From Acanthosepion esculentum (Eukaryota; Mollusca; Cephalopoda; Sepiida; Sepiidae), in contig OZ038496.1 of NCBI GenBank assembly GCA_964036315.1, forward strand, positions 17,398,033 through 17,462,032: a stretch of 64,000 nt of DNA. The letters are read 5' to 3'. The position numbers were made by a program, and so were the translations under genes. This document shows positions 55,920 to 64,000 of this stretch, piece by piece (the stretch's first letter is position 1; each line of letters begins with the position of its first letter). The notes below the pieces were generated by a model. That model saw only the letters and a program-made list of their open reading frames with translations, was not told the DNA's origin and did no database searches.

Positions 55920-56640
55920 TATTACATACATTTCTTGAAAACTCTCTCAGAGACAAACTGTCTACATTTGGTAGTTATCCTAACACAGCTAACAAAAAAA
56001 TACATTGAAATTCCCTGCCCTGTCATCAAACGGAAATACATTGCAACTGTCATCATCAATGCCTTTTCATACAATTCCACCTTCTCACAAAAAGTAATAA
56101 ACATTATGACATCCATAACTCCTTTTTCATTTTGATGTCTTCAAACATGACAATTGCCTTTTTCAGTTCCACTTTAATAAATTCTACAGATTGTCCTCTG
56201 TCTTGAGATGACCAAATATGTATGGATTCAGGATGTTATATTGGTGGAAAGACTGCATAATAATGGATTTGAGGTAGTTCTGAATTCATTTGACTGGGGG
56301 ACCCACCTTTTGTCTAGTTTTATTTCACACAACAAGCAATTAATAGTGAGATTTTGATGTCTGGCTGCTTTTAAAGTATTATGATCATCAGTAGGCATGT
56401 CCATACACTTTGAGCAAGAAGACATGTATTGTTCAAAACAACCAAATTTTGTTACTCCTTGATGTACACTTCTTGTGGAGTGGCCATGTTTACACTGTAA
56501 CAGCAGCAAGAAAACTGGTGTAATCAAGCTCAAACTTTGATCATGTGATCACAATTGTACCAATTATAAGCGCACATGAGCCAAAGGCAGTGTGAGAGAA
56601 CTAAAGATATGTTATGGTGACAGTGTGGATAATTTTTGAC
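55920..56640. other. unplaced sequence with one minus-strand open frame
   Basis: The minus frame 56228-56533 (101 codons) begins MSLITPVFLLLLQCKHGH and contains several Cys and His. I recognise no family. It may be a remnant of a retroelement ORF or chance. Nothing else is recognised. Confidence 0.3.
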
Positions 56641-56644
56641 TTAA

Positions 56645-56690
56645 GCACACACACACACACATATATATATATATAGAGAGAGAGATTATG
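56645..56690. repeat. compound (CA)n(TA)n(GA)n microsatellite
   Basis: Short adjoining runs of CA, TA and GA dinucleotides. Confidence 0.85.
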
Positions 56691-56699
56691 GATAGGAGT

Positions 56700-57284
56700 C
56701 TGACAAAATGATAGGAAAAAGAACAAGTAGGAAACAGATCTTAATCTAACATATTTCACTTTATTAGAGCTTTGTCAGAGATCAAGATAATAATGATAAA
56801 AAGCAAAGAGATGCAGATTAACGATATTTTGTGTTTGGCTATTTCTTATTGCTTAGATACGTGTCATGTGTAATGAAGTAACAGATAATATTTAAATATG
56901 CGTGGCAAATATTCTCGGCACTAGTAAGATGCAGTAGGATGTTTTGATTGGATACATGTCACGTCTAAAGAAGTAACAGGTAAATAAGTGTAAGAAAACA
57001 TTTTGGATATTAAACTATGTAAAGGTTAGTGAGACGCTGCAGGATATTTTGAACAATTTTTCATTAAAGTATATTTTGTGCAGATTTTATATATATATTG
57101 ATTTTTATGTATTCGGAAGAGATAAGTTAGATTCATGAATAATGGATCTGTAGCAAAATGGTGACATAATGTAGTTTTTTAAACCTTTGTTAAAAGTTGG
57201 TAATGTTACTATAAATATATTTTCCTATTATTTTCTCTTTAAAGAAAATATATGTATGTATGTATGTATGTGTGTGTGTATGTG
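56700..57284. other. unplaced AT-rich sequence
   Basis: Contains a PLE-end-like block on the minus strand near 56750-56790 (CTGACAAAGCTCTAATAAAG, then TGAAATATG) and a (GTAT)n run at 57250-57275. Otherwise nothing recognised. Confidence 0.35.
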
Positions 57285-57400
57285 TGTAAATATTCTCAGA
57301 TGTAGTGTATCTGTAGAAGAGACAAAAAGAATAAAAAGCAACAAGAGGAAAAGCTATAATTAGCTCATGCATTTCATTCTCTGAGGGGCTTTATCAAGGC
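57285..57400. repeat. Penelope-terminus-like repeat, partner of 45940-46045
   Basis: Shares AGATGTAGTGTATCTGTAGA and CTCATGCATTTCATTCTCTG with the 46-kb copy. It lies immediately before a Penelope-like RT remnant, as a terminal repeat would. Confidence 0.5.
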
Positions 57401-57404
57401 AATG

Positions 57405-57605
57405 TAGGATTTTTCAAAATGCACAAACCCAGATGCCCATTATGACCTATCATTTCACAGATACCAACACCCATATACTAATTGTCTATATTTCCCAATG
57501 ATATTATTACCCCATATCTACTTACCAATTATAGCATTAAATAAACCCATGAATTCCTCCAAATCCTTCAAACTACAAAACCAAAGCAAGGCATTCTAGT
57601 ATCAC
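57405..57605 (+). pseudogene. Penelope-like RT fragment, duplicated part
   Basis: Parallel to 58320-58428 joined to 58651-58735: CACAGATACCAACACC, ATTATTACCCCATATCTACT, ATTATAGCATTAAATAAACC, then ACTACAAAACCAAAGCAAGG. It encodes the region just before RT motif A and stops where the mariner fragment begins. It acts as the empty-site reference for the solo LTR at 58429. Confidence 0.6.
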
Positions 57606-58310
57606 TCAAACAAGGAAACTGTCCAGAAGAGATGAAGGAGATTCTGAAGTTGTCTGAAGGCCATGGATGAAGCCAATGGCAATTTTATTGAATAAATTTA
57701 GTCTTTAGTATTTCCAGATATTTTTGTGTAATTTAGGTAAGTATATCTGTTAAAATGAGATGTCAGTGTTATTTTCATTTTCGTGTCATTTAGATGACAA
57801 TTTATCCATCGCACGCTGAATCTCTGCTAAAATGAGATCTTAGTGTTATTTTAATTTTTGCATAATTTAAACAACAGTTTATCCATCGCATTGTGTATAT
57901 CTCTTAAAATGATATGTCAGTGTTATCCTCATTTTTGCATAATTTAGATGACAATTTATCCATCGCACCTGCAATCCCCTTAATTATTATGTGTGGGATG
58001 CAGTTGAGCGAGAGAACAACAAAACTCCTTGTAATACCAAAGATGAACTGAAGGCAAGGATTATGGCAGCATTCACCAACTTAAACAAAGAGACCATCCA
58101 AAAGAGATGCAGGAGATTCCGAAGTCATCTGGAGGCTGGGGATAAAGTCAATGACAATTTTATTGAATAAATTTTGTCTTTCATATTTCAAGATATTTTT
58201 ATGCAATTTTGGTGAATATATCTGTTAAAATGTGATGTCAGTATTATTTTCATTTTTGCATCATTTAGATGACAATTTATCAATCGCAACCAGAATACCT
58301 ATGCGGAAAT
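57606..58310 (+). pseudogene. mariner/Tc1-like transposase C-termini with 3' UTR repeats
   Basis: At 57988-58170 the plus strand encodes VWDAVERENNKTPCNTKDEL and KARIMAAFTNLNKETIQKRC, ending NDNFIE and stop. This is the C-terminal end of an IS630/Tc1/mariner-superfamily transposase. A more degraded copy of the last 25 codons is at 57610-57700. Three ~77-bp tandem repeats of the 3' UTR follow the first copy (57747-57980), and a fourth follows the second (58219-58290). The catalytic domain is absent. Confidence 0.65.
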
Positions 58311-59730
58311 GTTAAAATACATAAGCCCTGATATCCATTAAAACCCATGATTTCACAGAACCCAACACCTATTCAGCAACTCTCAAAATTCCTCAATGTT
58401 ATCATTACTCCATATTTATCTACAAATTTGTTGTGGAGTTATTTCCACAATAGAACTTGTAGTCGGACTAAATGCGTCCTAAATGGGGTAAACGTACAGA
58501 AACGTTAGGAACCTGTAATTAAGTGTTACGCAGAGTAATCGAGTTGTGGTCGCTGATAACTTCTTCTTCCTCGACTACCTACTGACTCCTACTCATAATA
58601 GGTGAGAGAGTCTATTCTCTAGACAAGGTGTCTTCCACTATAACAAAATTATAGCATCAAATCAACTCATCAACTTCTCCAAATCCTTAAAACTACAAAA
58701 CCAAACCAAGGCATTCTAGCATCACTTGATATAGAAAATTTATTTACAAATGCCCCTATCAATGAAACCATTGATATAGTCATTAAATCTGTATATGAAA
58801 CTAATCCACTTCCACCTCCATCTACCAAACTTTTCTCAAAAAATTATTACATGTCTGCACAACTAAAGTCCCTTTCTACAACCATAACTGCAATATTTAC
58901 ACTGAAAGAAATGGAGTAATAATCAATAACCTCAAAACAACATTCAAAGCAAATTCTTTACTTATGAATTTAGCCAACAAAATAAACTCCCATTCTTGGA
59001 TGTTCTTGTGGAATCTAGTAAAATAATACATTCATGATGTCATTACATAAAAAACTGACAAGCGAAAACTCTTGCCATCTTAATTTTACTAGTCAATGTC
59101 CTCTCAGATATAAAATAGGTGTTATTAAAATTTCATTATATGAGTGCACAAGAATTCATCCTCTCGTCTGATTTTCTTTAAAGAAACAAACGTTTGTTAA
59201 TAACGGTTTTCCAAACCGTCTTATAGATTACCATATTAGACTTTTTCTTTCTAAGGTAATAAGTAGCAACACAAAACACACAGAAAAAAAAACAATAACA
59301 TTAACATTTTCTACAAAAATCAAATGCATGGTAACTATAAGCAAGACTAATCTTTCACTTAGTAACATCATAAAAAAAATACAAAACTCCAGTTGACAAA
59401 AAGAAGAAAATTAAATTATTTATTTATTACAAGAAATTTAAAACTGCTAACCTTATTGTCAATAATAATAATAATTCACCTGCAAGATCTACTTTACAAA
59501 GAACCAATATTACTTATGAATTTGCATATCTCTTAAGGAGCTGTGTTCGTGACCTATTCAAATTTCTTATAATTATACTGGATATACTAAAACATGTTTA
59601 ACAAGAAGATGTGCATTTCATCTTTCTGACCATAGCTCAATTAAGGTCTAATTTAAATACACATGGAAACCTGCCAAACTCTATCCATAACATACCTGTC
59701 AATAATACAAATATCCACGTGCACTTCTTT
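58311..59730 (+). pseudogene. degraded Penelope-like element, third copy
   Basis: Broken plus-strand frames give ASLDIENLFTNAPINETIDI (RT motif A, near 58720) and PLPPPSTKLF. Further on come QNKLPFLDVLVESSK (near 58985), CPLRYKIGVIKI, LPF-type spacer sequence, RTNITYEFAYLLRSC (near 59500) where the GIY-YIG domain starts, and the end near NLNTHGNLPNS (59650). Motifs B and C are lost in a deletion between about 58920 and 58950. A solo LTR interrupts it at 58429-58645. Confidence 0.7.
58429..58645. repeat. solo LTR with target duplication
   Basis: 217 bp starting TGTTGTGGAG and ending CTATAACA, flanked by AAATT at 58424-58428 and 58646-58650. The duplicated Penelope segment at 57405-57605 lacks it, with a single ATT join at the same place, so it supplies an empty site. 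TG...CA ends, a 5-bp duplication and no internal region together indicate a solo LTR formed by LTR-LTR recombination. Its family is unknown; it is unlike the 131-bp LTR at 14669. Confidence 0.8.
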
Positions 59731-59749
59731 TCTTTCTTTTTATATGCCG

Positions 59750-60140
59750 TGTCCTTTCAGTACATAGTCGATCATGGCTCTCCACTTCTCCCTACACCTT
59801 GTAGTTCTCAATAAGTTTCATCCCTCTGTCACCTCCCCCAAACCATGTTCTGTCATCCACTTTCTTAAGCCCGTCAGGTATGTCATGCATTGCTTTCCTT
59901 GTCTCTCTTTCCCACTATTCAACCTGTGTGTATCAGATTCTCCAGGTCTTCCCTTCTCATTACTTGCCCCAGAAACTTCAGCTGCCTCTTCCTGATGTTA
60001 AGTATAAGCTTCCTCCTTATTTTCATCCTCTCCAAGACCTCATCATTACTCACACACTCAGTCCATGATATCCTCAGCGTCTTTCTGCAGAATCACATCT
60101 CCGTCGCCCGAAGTCTCTTCTTCATCTTTGAGGAGACAAA
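59750..60140 (-). mobile_element. LINE-C fragment
   Basis: The minus strand from 60140 reads the KKRLRATEM-like block (ending of GATGAAGAAGAGACTTCGGG), then ISWTECVSNDEVLERMK, RKLILNIRKRQLKFLGQVMR, then REGLENL, toward the WRAMI-like tail near 59770 (AGTGGAGAGCCATGATCGAC). It is the longest LINE-C stretch in the window, with one stop and small frameshifts. Confidence 0.65.
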
Positions 60141-60144
60141 AAGG

Positions 60145-60475
60145 TTAAAAATAATGGAAGTATTATTAATAAAAAAGAAAAATCCAACATTCAATAATAT
60201 TAACTATGAACACGGCTACAATGTGTTGACCATGTTTTGAAAATAAAATATTGCTATAACTCTAGATATATACATAAAACAATGCATATATATTCAGTTG
60301 AAAGCAAAATAAGTTTCATCCTTGGCTAAAAGTATAGCTGAAAGCAGTTGGAAAACATTCGGACAATTTGTATATAACCTATGTCTTGAAAAGAAAAATA
60401 TGTATCAACACACGAGAAATTATATAAAAATAAACTCAACTACCACTTTTCACTGAAACTATCTTAAAAGTGGGG
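60145..60475. repeat. interspersed repeat family R, copy 2
   Basis: Matches 11835-12180 in the same orientation (ATAATGGAAG.ATTATTAATA, GACCATGTTTTGAAAA, ATAGCTGAAAGC, ACACGAGAAATTATATAAAA). It lacks the left inverted arm seen in copy 1. Confidence 0.55.
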
Positions 60476-60495
60476 TTTCTGTCCGAATACACAAT

Positions 60496-60500
60496 ATACA

Positions 60501-60567
<67 letters not shown>
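60496..60567. repeat. (ACAT)n then (TA)n microsatellite
   Basis: (ACAT)n 60496-60530, then (TA)n to 60567. Confidence 0.9.
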
Positions 60568-60569
<2 letters not shown>

Positions 60570-60990
60570 CCTGGCATCTTGCCTTCAGTCACTCTCCTTA
60601 CCACTGTATCATAGTTTACCTGTGTCTTTTCTATAAATATTTTCATGGTAATTGTCTTGATAAACTTTACTCTATGGTCTAGAGACTTTATGAATTTAAG
60701 CTTTGTACTAGATTGGTAGCAAGCTCTCATCATTTTACTGTTAAAATGGTTAGATGTAACCATAAGTTCTATGCAAGCAGTTTCTTCTCACACACTTCTC
60801 ACTTGTGGAACTCTCTTCCGCCATTTTGCTTCCCAGTCAATGCAATGTCAATTGTTATCCACTGTTTTCTAAATTCCCATCCTTTTATTTTCTTTCTCTC
60901 TCATTAATTGAGTTTTCTTTTTTCTCAGAATTTTCTACTCTCAGTTGCACCATGTGACATAGAGGCTATATTGGTGAAATGATTAAAAAC
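60568..60990 (+). mobile_element. LINE-A 3' end, plus strand
   Basis: Begins in ORF2 (LCLFYKYFHGNCLDKLYSMV, frame 60470-60682), continues with SHHFTVKMVRCNHKFY and SHLWNSLPPFCFPV (frame 60713-60907), and ends with 3' UTR GGTGAAATGATTAAAAA at 60974-60990. Truncated directly after a (TA)n tract. A clean example of the family 3' end. Confidence 0.75.
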
Positions 60991-60996
60991 ATATAT

Positions 60997-61655
60997 ACAC
61001 TACAGGCAAAAGTTTTGGGAAAAATCTACATTTCTTTAAAAAAAACCTCCTTAAATTGAAATATTTTTTTATTTTTGTTAAGTAAAAGATCAAATTTCAG
61101 TAAGTGCAGTGTATTTCCTATTATCTTTCTCTAGGCCCCTGCAATCAATACAGGGGTGGCTTTTCTTACTAACAAACATTCAAATTTGGAGTCATCTATC
61201 CACAATACATTTTGTTAAGTTATGAATATTTTGGACGAGAAACATTATATTTGGTTCTCACCATTAACACCTCAGTAGAATTTTTGAGATTGTCAAAATG
61301 GTTGGAGATTTGATTCAGGTCAATAAAAAGAACAACATCATTCAATTCTGCAAAGACACGCGATACCATTTGGTTTACACATAATTAGAAAAAAAACACC
61401 TTTCAACGAGACAATCATCCCAAACACCCTTCTAAATTATGTCAAAATTATCTCAAGAAAAACAAACAAAATTTTGAAATCTCTTGACCTCTCTTCCATT
61501 GAATTTATCTGGGATGAACTGGATAGAGTTTGAAGAGAATACCCAAAGAGTGAGAGAGAGCTTTTTCAGTGCTTGAAGAATGTTTCAGAAGGTCTACCAT
61601 CTACGTCTTTTTTTTTTTTCAAAAACTTTTGGAAAGAATGGCAAGAAGTGATTAA
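60997..61655 (+). pseudogene. Tc1-like transposon, 5' end and broken transposase
   Basis: The left terminus TACACTACAGGCAAAAGTTT is the same as at 63062. Plus-strand frames include AFFYSTKNKHS-like debris. Then, from 61395, a DNHPKHPSKLCQNYL block (second catalytic Asp), a SSIEFIWDELDR block (third acidic residue Glu) and ERELFQCLKN, in the usual Tc1 order. WPxQSPDL is degraded. Several stops. The 3' half is cut by a LINE-A poly-T end at about 61656. Confidence 0.65.
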
Positions 61656-62200
61656 AGCAGTTTTTTTTTTTTAGAATTTCACCCCGAGCAAGGCGGGAGT
61701 GCCACTAGCACACAAGGAGTTACAGAGAATGGGAACAAGAGTAAAGAGGCATGATAGAGAAAAGGATGACGAGAAGATTATAACTATCAGGGAATATTTG
61801 AAGATTATAACTATCAGGGAAGCAAATAATTAGAAGGGAGTTCCACAGACGAGAAGTGCAAGATATGAAGCTATTGCAGTAGAAAAGACAGATACATTTA
61901 ACAGTTTTGACAGTGAAAGAGTGGGACTGAGATGCCAACCTAGTAGCACACTTAAATTCATGCAGTTTGGGAACCAGCAAAAGTAGGTCGTCGGAGCAGT
62001 TACCATGAAAATATTTGGAGAAAAGACAGAGGGCAGCAGGGGCATGTCTGTGAGAGCGACTGTAAACAAGATGCCAAATCAGGGCCAATCACATTGCATA
62101 TCTGGATTTTATTGAGGACCTTAGACAATCAGTGCAGGCTTCAGACCATATATAGCAGCAGTATTCTATGCAAGGGCAAATGGTTGGTTTATAGATTTGA
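61656..62200 (-). mobile_element. LINE-A 3' end
   Basis: Poly-T at 61660-61671, then TTCACCCCGAGCAAGGCGGG, as in the copy at 43370. The minus frame 61720-62088 gives LCLFSKYFHGNCSDDLLLLV, RLASQSHSFTVKTVKC and SRLWNSLLIICFPD. A 27-bp tandem duplication (GAAGATTATAACTATCAGGG) adds nine codons. ORF2 continues in another frame to about 62200 (YKPTICPCIEYCCYIWSEA). Confidence 0.75.
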
Positions 62201-62234
62201 AAGATGGACTCAGACTTAGGTTCTGCATGACGTT

Positions 62235-62780
62235 CTTTTTTGGTTTTTTTAAGCATTTCCCCCCAAGCAAGGCCACAAGCAGACAAGGGATTAGACAGAG
62301 TGAAAGCAAGAGTAAAGAGGGGGGGTGTTTGAGACAAGGATAAAAAGAAGGATGGGGATCAAGATCAAGCCATAAGAAGATGTTCATTTATATTACATTA
62401 GAATATTTGAAGATTATAGCTATCAAGGAAGCAAATAAGGGGAAGGGAGTTCCGCTGATGGGAAGTGCGAGATATTGGAGTAGAAGAGGTGGCTACATTA
62501 ACCATTTGGTGAAAAAGATGAATGCATCTAACCTTTTTGATAGTGAAGGGGTAGGACTGAGATGCCAACCTAGTAGCATGCTTAAATTCATGCAGTTGGG
62601 GTCCCAGTGAAAATAGCTCATCAGAGCGTTTGCCATGAAAATATTTGTAGAAAGGGACAGAAGGAAGTCACAGAATGTATATCACATTGCATATCCATCT
62701 CTGGATTTTGTTGAGGACCTTGAGACGAACTGCAGGGGCGCCAGATCATATATGGCAGCAGTGTTCCATTCCAAGCTTTT
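62235..62780 (-). mobile_element. second LINE-A 3' end, inserted head-to-tail
   Basis: T-rich tract at 62237-62250, then TTTCCCCCCAAGCAAGGCCA. The ORF2 remnant is parallel to 61790-62200 but with more frameshifts. The first copy is cut off exactly where this one begins, so this insertion is later or results from duplication. Confidence 0.65.
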
Positions 62781-62959
62781 ATTGACAGAACAGCTTAATA
62801 AAAAAAATATCCAAATGTTGGACTAATTTTGCCTTTATTTTCACCCAAAATTAAAGCAACCATACGAAGCTTAGAACAGCTCATGACCAAACATAACAGA
62901 CATTCATTGTCTGTTATATTTAACAATATATGTTTAAATAATAATCTGTTGCCCCAATA

Positions 62960-62961
62960 CA

Positions 62962-62999
<38 letters not shown>

Positions 63000-63061
63000 A
63001 ATAATCATTTGTTCCTCAGTCTGAGTTTCATACATGATGTGTGTGTGTGTGTGTGTGTGTG
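62960..63061. repeat. (TA)n and (GT)n microsatellites
   Basis: (TA)n 62965-62996 and (GT)n 63038-63062; the (GT)n abuts a Tc1-like end. Confidence 0.85.
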
Positions 63062-63901
63062 TACACTACAGGCAAAAATTTTGGAACTACCATGCATTTC
63101 TTTAAAAAAAAAAACACTTAATATAAACTGTTGGGAAGATTACCAAGGATTTGTGAAGCACTAGTTAAGTTCAGGTGGTGGTTTTATTGACAAAAACAAT
63201 TATATGATGCTGTTGTATGATAATTTTTTTATAGTTAAGTCCTTATTTTCTGTTAAAATAAAAGCAAATACACTGTAGTTACTAAAATTTTATTTTTACA
63301 TCCTGAAATTTACAAAATTTTGTTGTCACTGGTTTTATTCAGTGAATGCTGCAAAATCTCCTCACAGATGAAGAAGAGACTTGAAACGACAGAAATATGT
63401 TTCTACAGAAGGATGCTGAGAATACCATGAACTCAATATGTGAACAACAACAAATTTTTTAGAGAAAATGGAAACAAAAGGAGACTTATACTTAACATCA
63501 GGTAAAGATAGTTGAAATTTCTTGTCCACATAATAAGGAAAGAGGGCTTGGAAAATATGACACTCATAGGACAGACTGAAGGTTAGAGGGAAAGAGGAAA
63601 AGAATACATAAATGACCTAGCATGCTTGATGAAATGAATGGCGAAAAAAGTCCAGGAGAGATAACAAAAGACAAAATTTATTAAGGGGTACAAAAGAGAG
63701 AAAACTGTGGAGAGCCATGATCACCAACATCATGAAGGGACACAGCATTCCCATTAAAGTGAAAAATTTCTGCTGACCCATAAGGATGTCAGAAACAAAA
63801 TATGATACTGTTGTATGATAATTTTTTATAGTTAAGTGCTTATTTTACAGTGTTTTTTAAAGAAATTCAGCATATCCCAAACTTTTTTGCCTTCACTGTA
63901 G
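63062..63901. mobile_element. non-autonomous Tc1-like element with LINE-C sequence inside
   Basis: Left end TACACTACAGGCAAAAATTT, then ATGCATTTCTTTAAA. The right end at 63850-63900 is its imperfect reverse complement (TTTAAAGAAATTCAGCATAT, then CCCAAACTTTTTTGCCTTCA). The interior lacks transposase. It holds a LINE-C fragment bracketed by a ~50-bp direct repeat (63206-63255 and 63803-63852, TGTTGTATGATAATTTTTT). Confidence 0.6.
63360..63790 (+). mobile_element. LINE-C fragment inside Tc1-like ends
   Basis: ACAGATGAAGAAGAGACTTG and GAAATATGTTTCTACAGAAG encode the KKRLETTEICFYRRMLRIP-type block. The tail with GAAAACTGTGGAGAGCCATG (WRAM-like) and ATCATGAAGGGACACAGCAT follows. Frames are broken. 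Confidence 0.6.
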
Positions 63902-63962
63902 ATATATATATATATATATATATAAACATATATGCACATTCATATATATATATATATATATA
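63902..63962. repeat. (TA)n microsatellites
   Basis: Two (TA)n tracts separated by CATATATGCACATTC. Confidence 0.85.
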
Positions 63963-64000
63963 TCAGTAAGGTGTGTATATAAATCAAATATTTCTAACAT

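Overview
The window looks like intergenic, transposon-saturated DNA from an animal nuclear genome, most probably a cephalopod mollusc such as an octopus. This is an inference from the long (TA)n tracts, Penelope-like elements carrying both a reverse transcriptase and a GIY-YIG domain, many 5'-truncated LINE tails, Tc1/mariner remnants, and tRNA-derived SINEs of the sort described from cephalopods. I find no convincing host protein-coding gene, no rRNA or tRNA gene that looks functional, and nothing bacterial (no operons, no CRISPR). The only long frame with clear protein homology that is still open is a 5'-truncated Penelope-like RT/endonuclease at 40719-42271.

Layout. 1-13300: nested remnants, including LTR-like segments, a MULE-type element with long inverted ends, two LINE families (called here LINE-A, Jockey/CR1/L2-like with a 3' end in GAAATGATTAAA, and LINE-B, a related family), a tandem pair of Tc1-like pseudogenes, SINEs, and a 5S rRNA-derived sequence next to a tRNA-like SINE head. 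13300-18630: a purine-rich minisatellite split by a Ty3/gypsy-type LTR retrotransposon (14669-17347) with 131/136-bp LTRs and a GAGAA target duplication. 19376-40400: a 21-kb satellite array of about 195 copies of a 108-bp monomer. 40719-42600: the Penelope-like element with a hammerhead-like motif after its ORF. 42600-64000: more LINE, Penelope, Tc1, mariner and SINE debris, three tandem 5S-derived units, several long palindromes, a clean solo LTR with a paralogous empty site, and microsatellites. A third LINE family (LINE-C, an endonuclease/RT type whose tail encodes a WRAMI-like motif) occurs as short fragments on both strands.

The main feature is the 108-bp satellite. Because 108 is divisible by 3 and the monomer has no stop in one phase on either strand, the array shows giant open frames on both strands (up to 3256 codons on the minus strand). 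I do not think these are genes. Stop-creating variants have been amplified within the array, a 1-bp insertion changes its phase, and most monomer variants are non-synonymous. The monomer contains a 24-base block that matches 23/24 to the antisense of LINE-A ORF2 copies at 7.4 and 8.2 kb, in the same reading phase, so the satellite probably arose from a piece of LINE-A. The array also has higher-order structure: a 216-bp dimer phase and 44-, 43- and 28-monomer segmental duplications.

The elements do not form a cooperating gene system. They record repeated insertion, nesting, tandem duplication and decay. Coordinates of degraded elements are approximate, generally within tens of bases.
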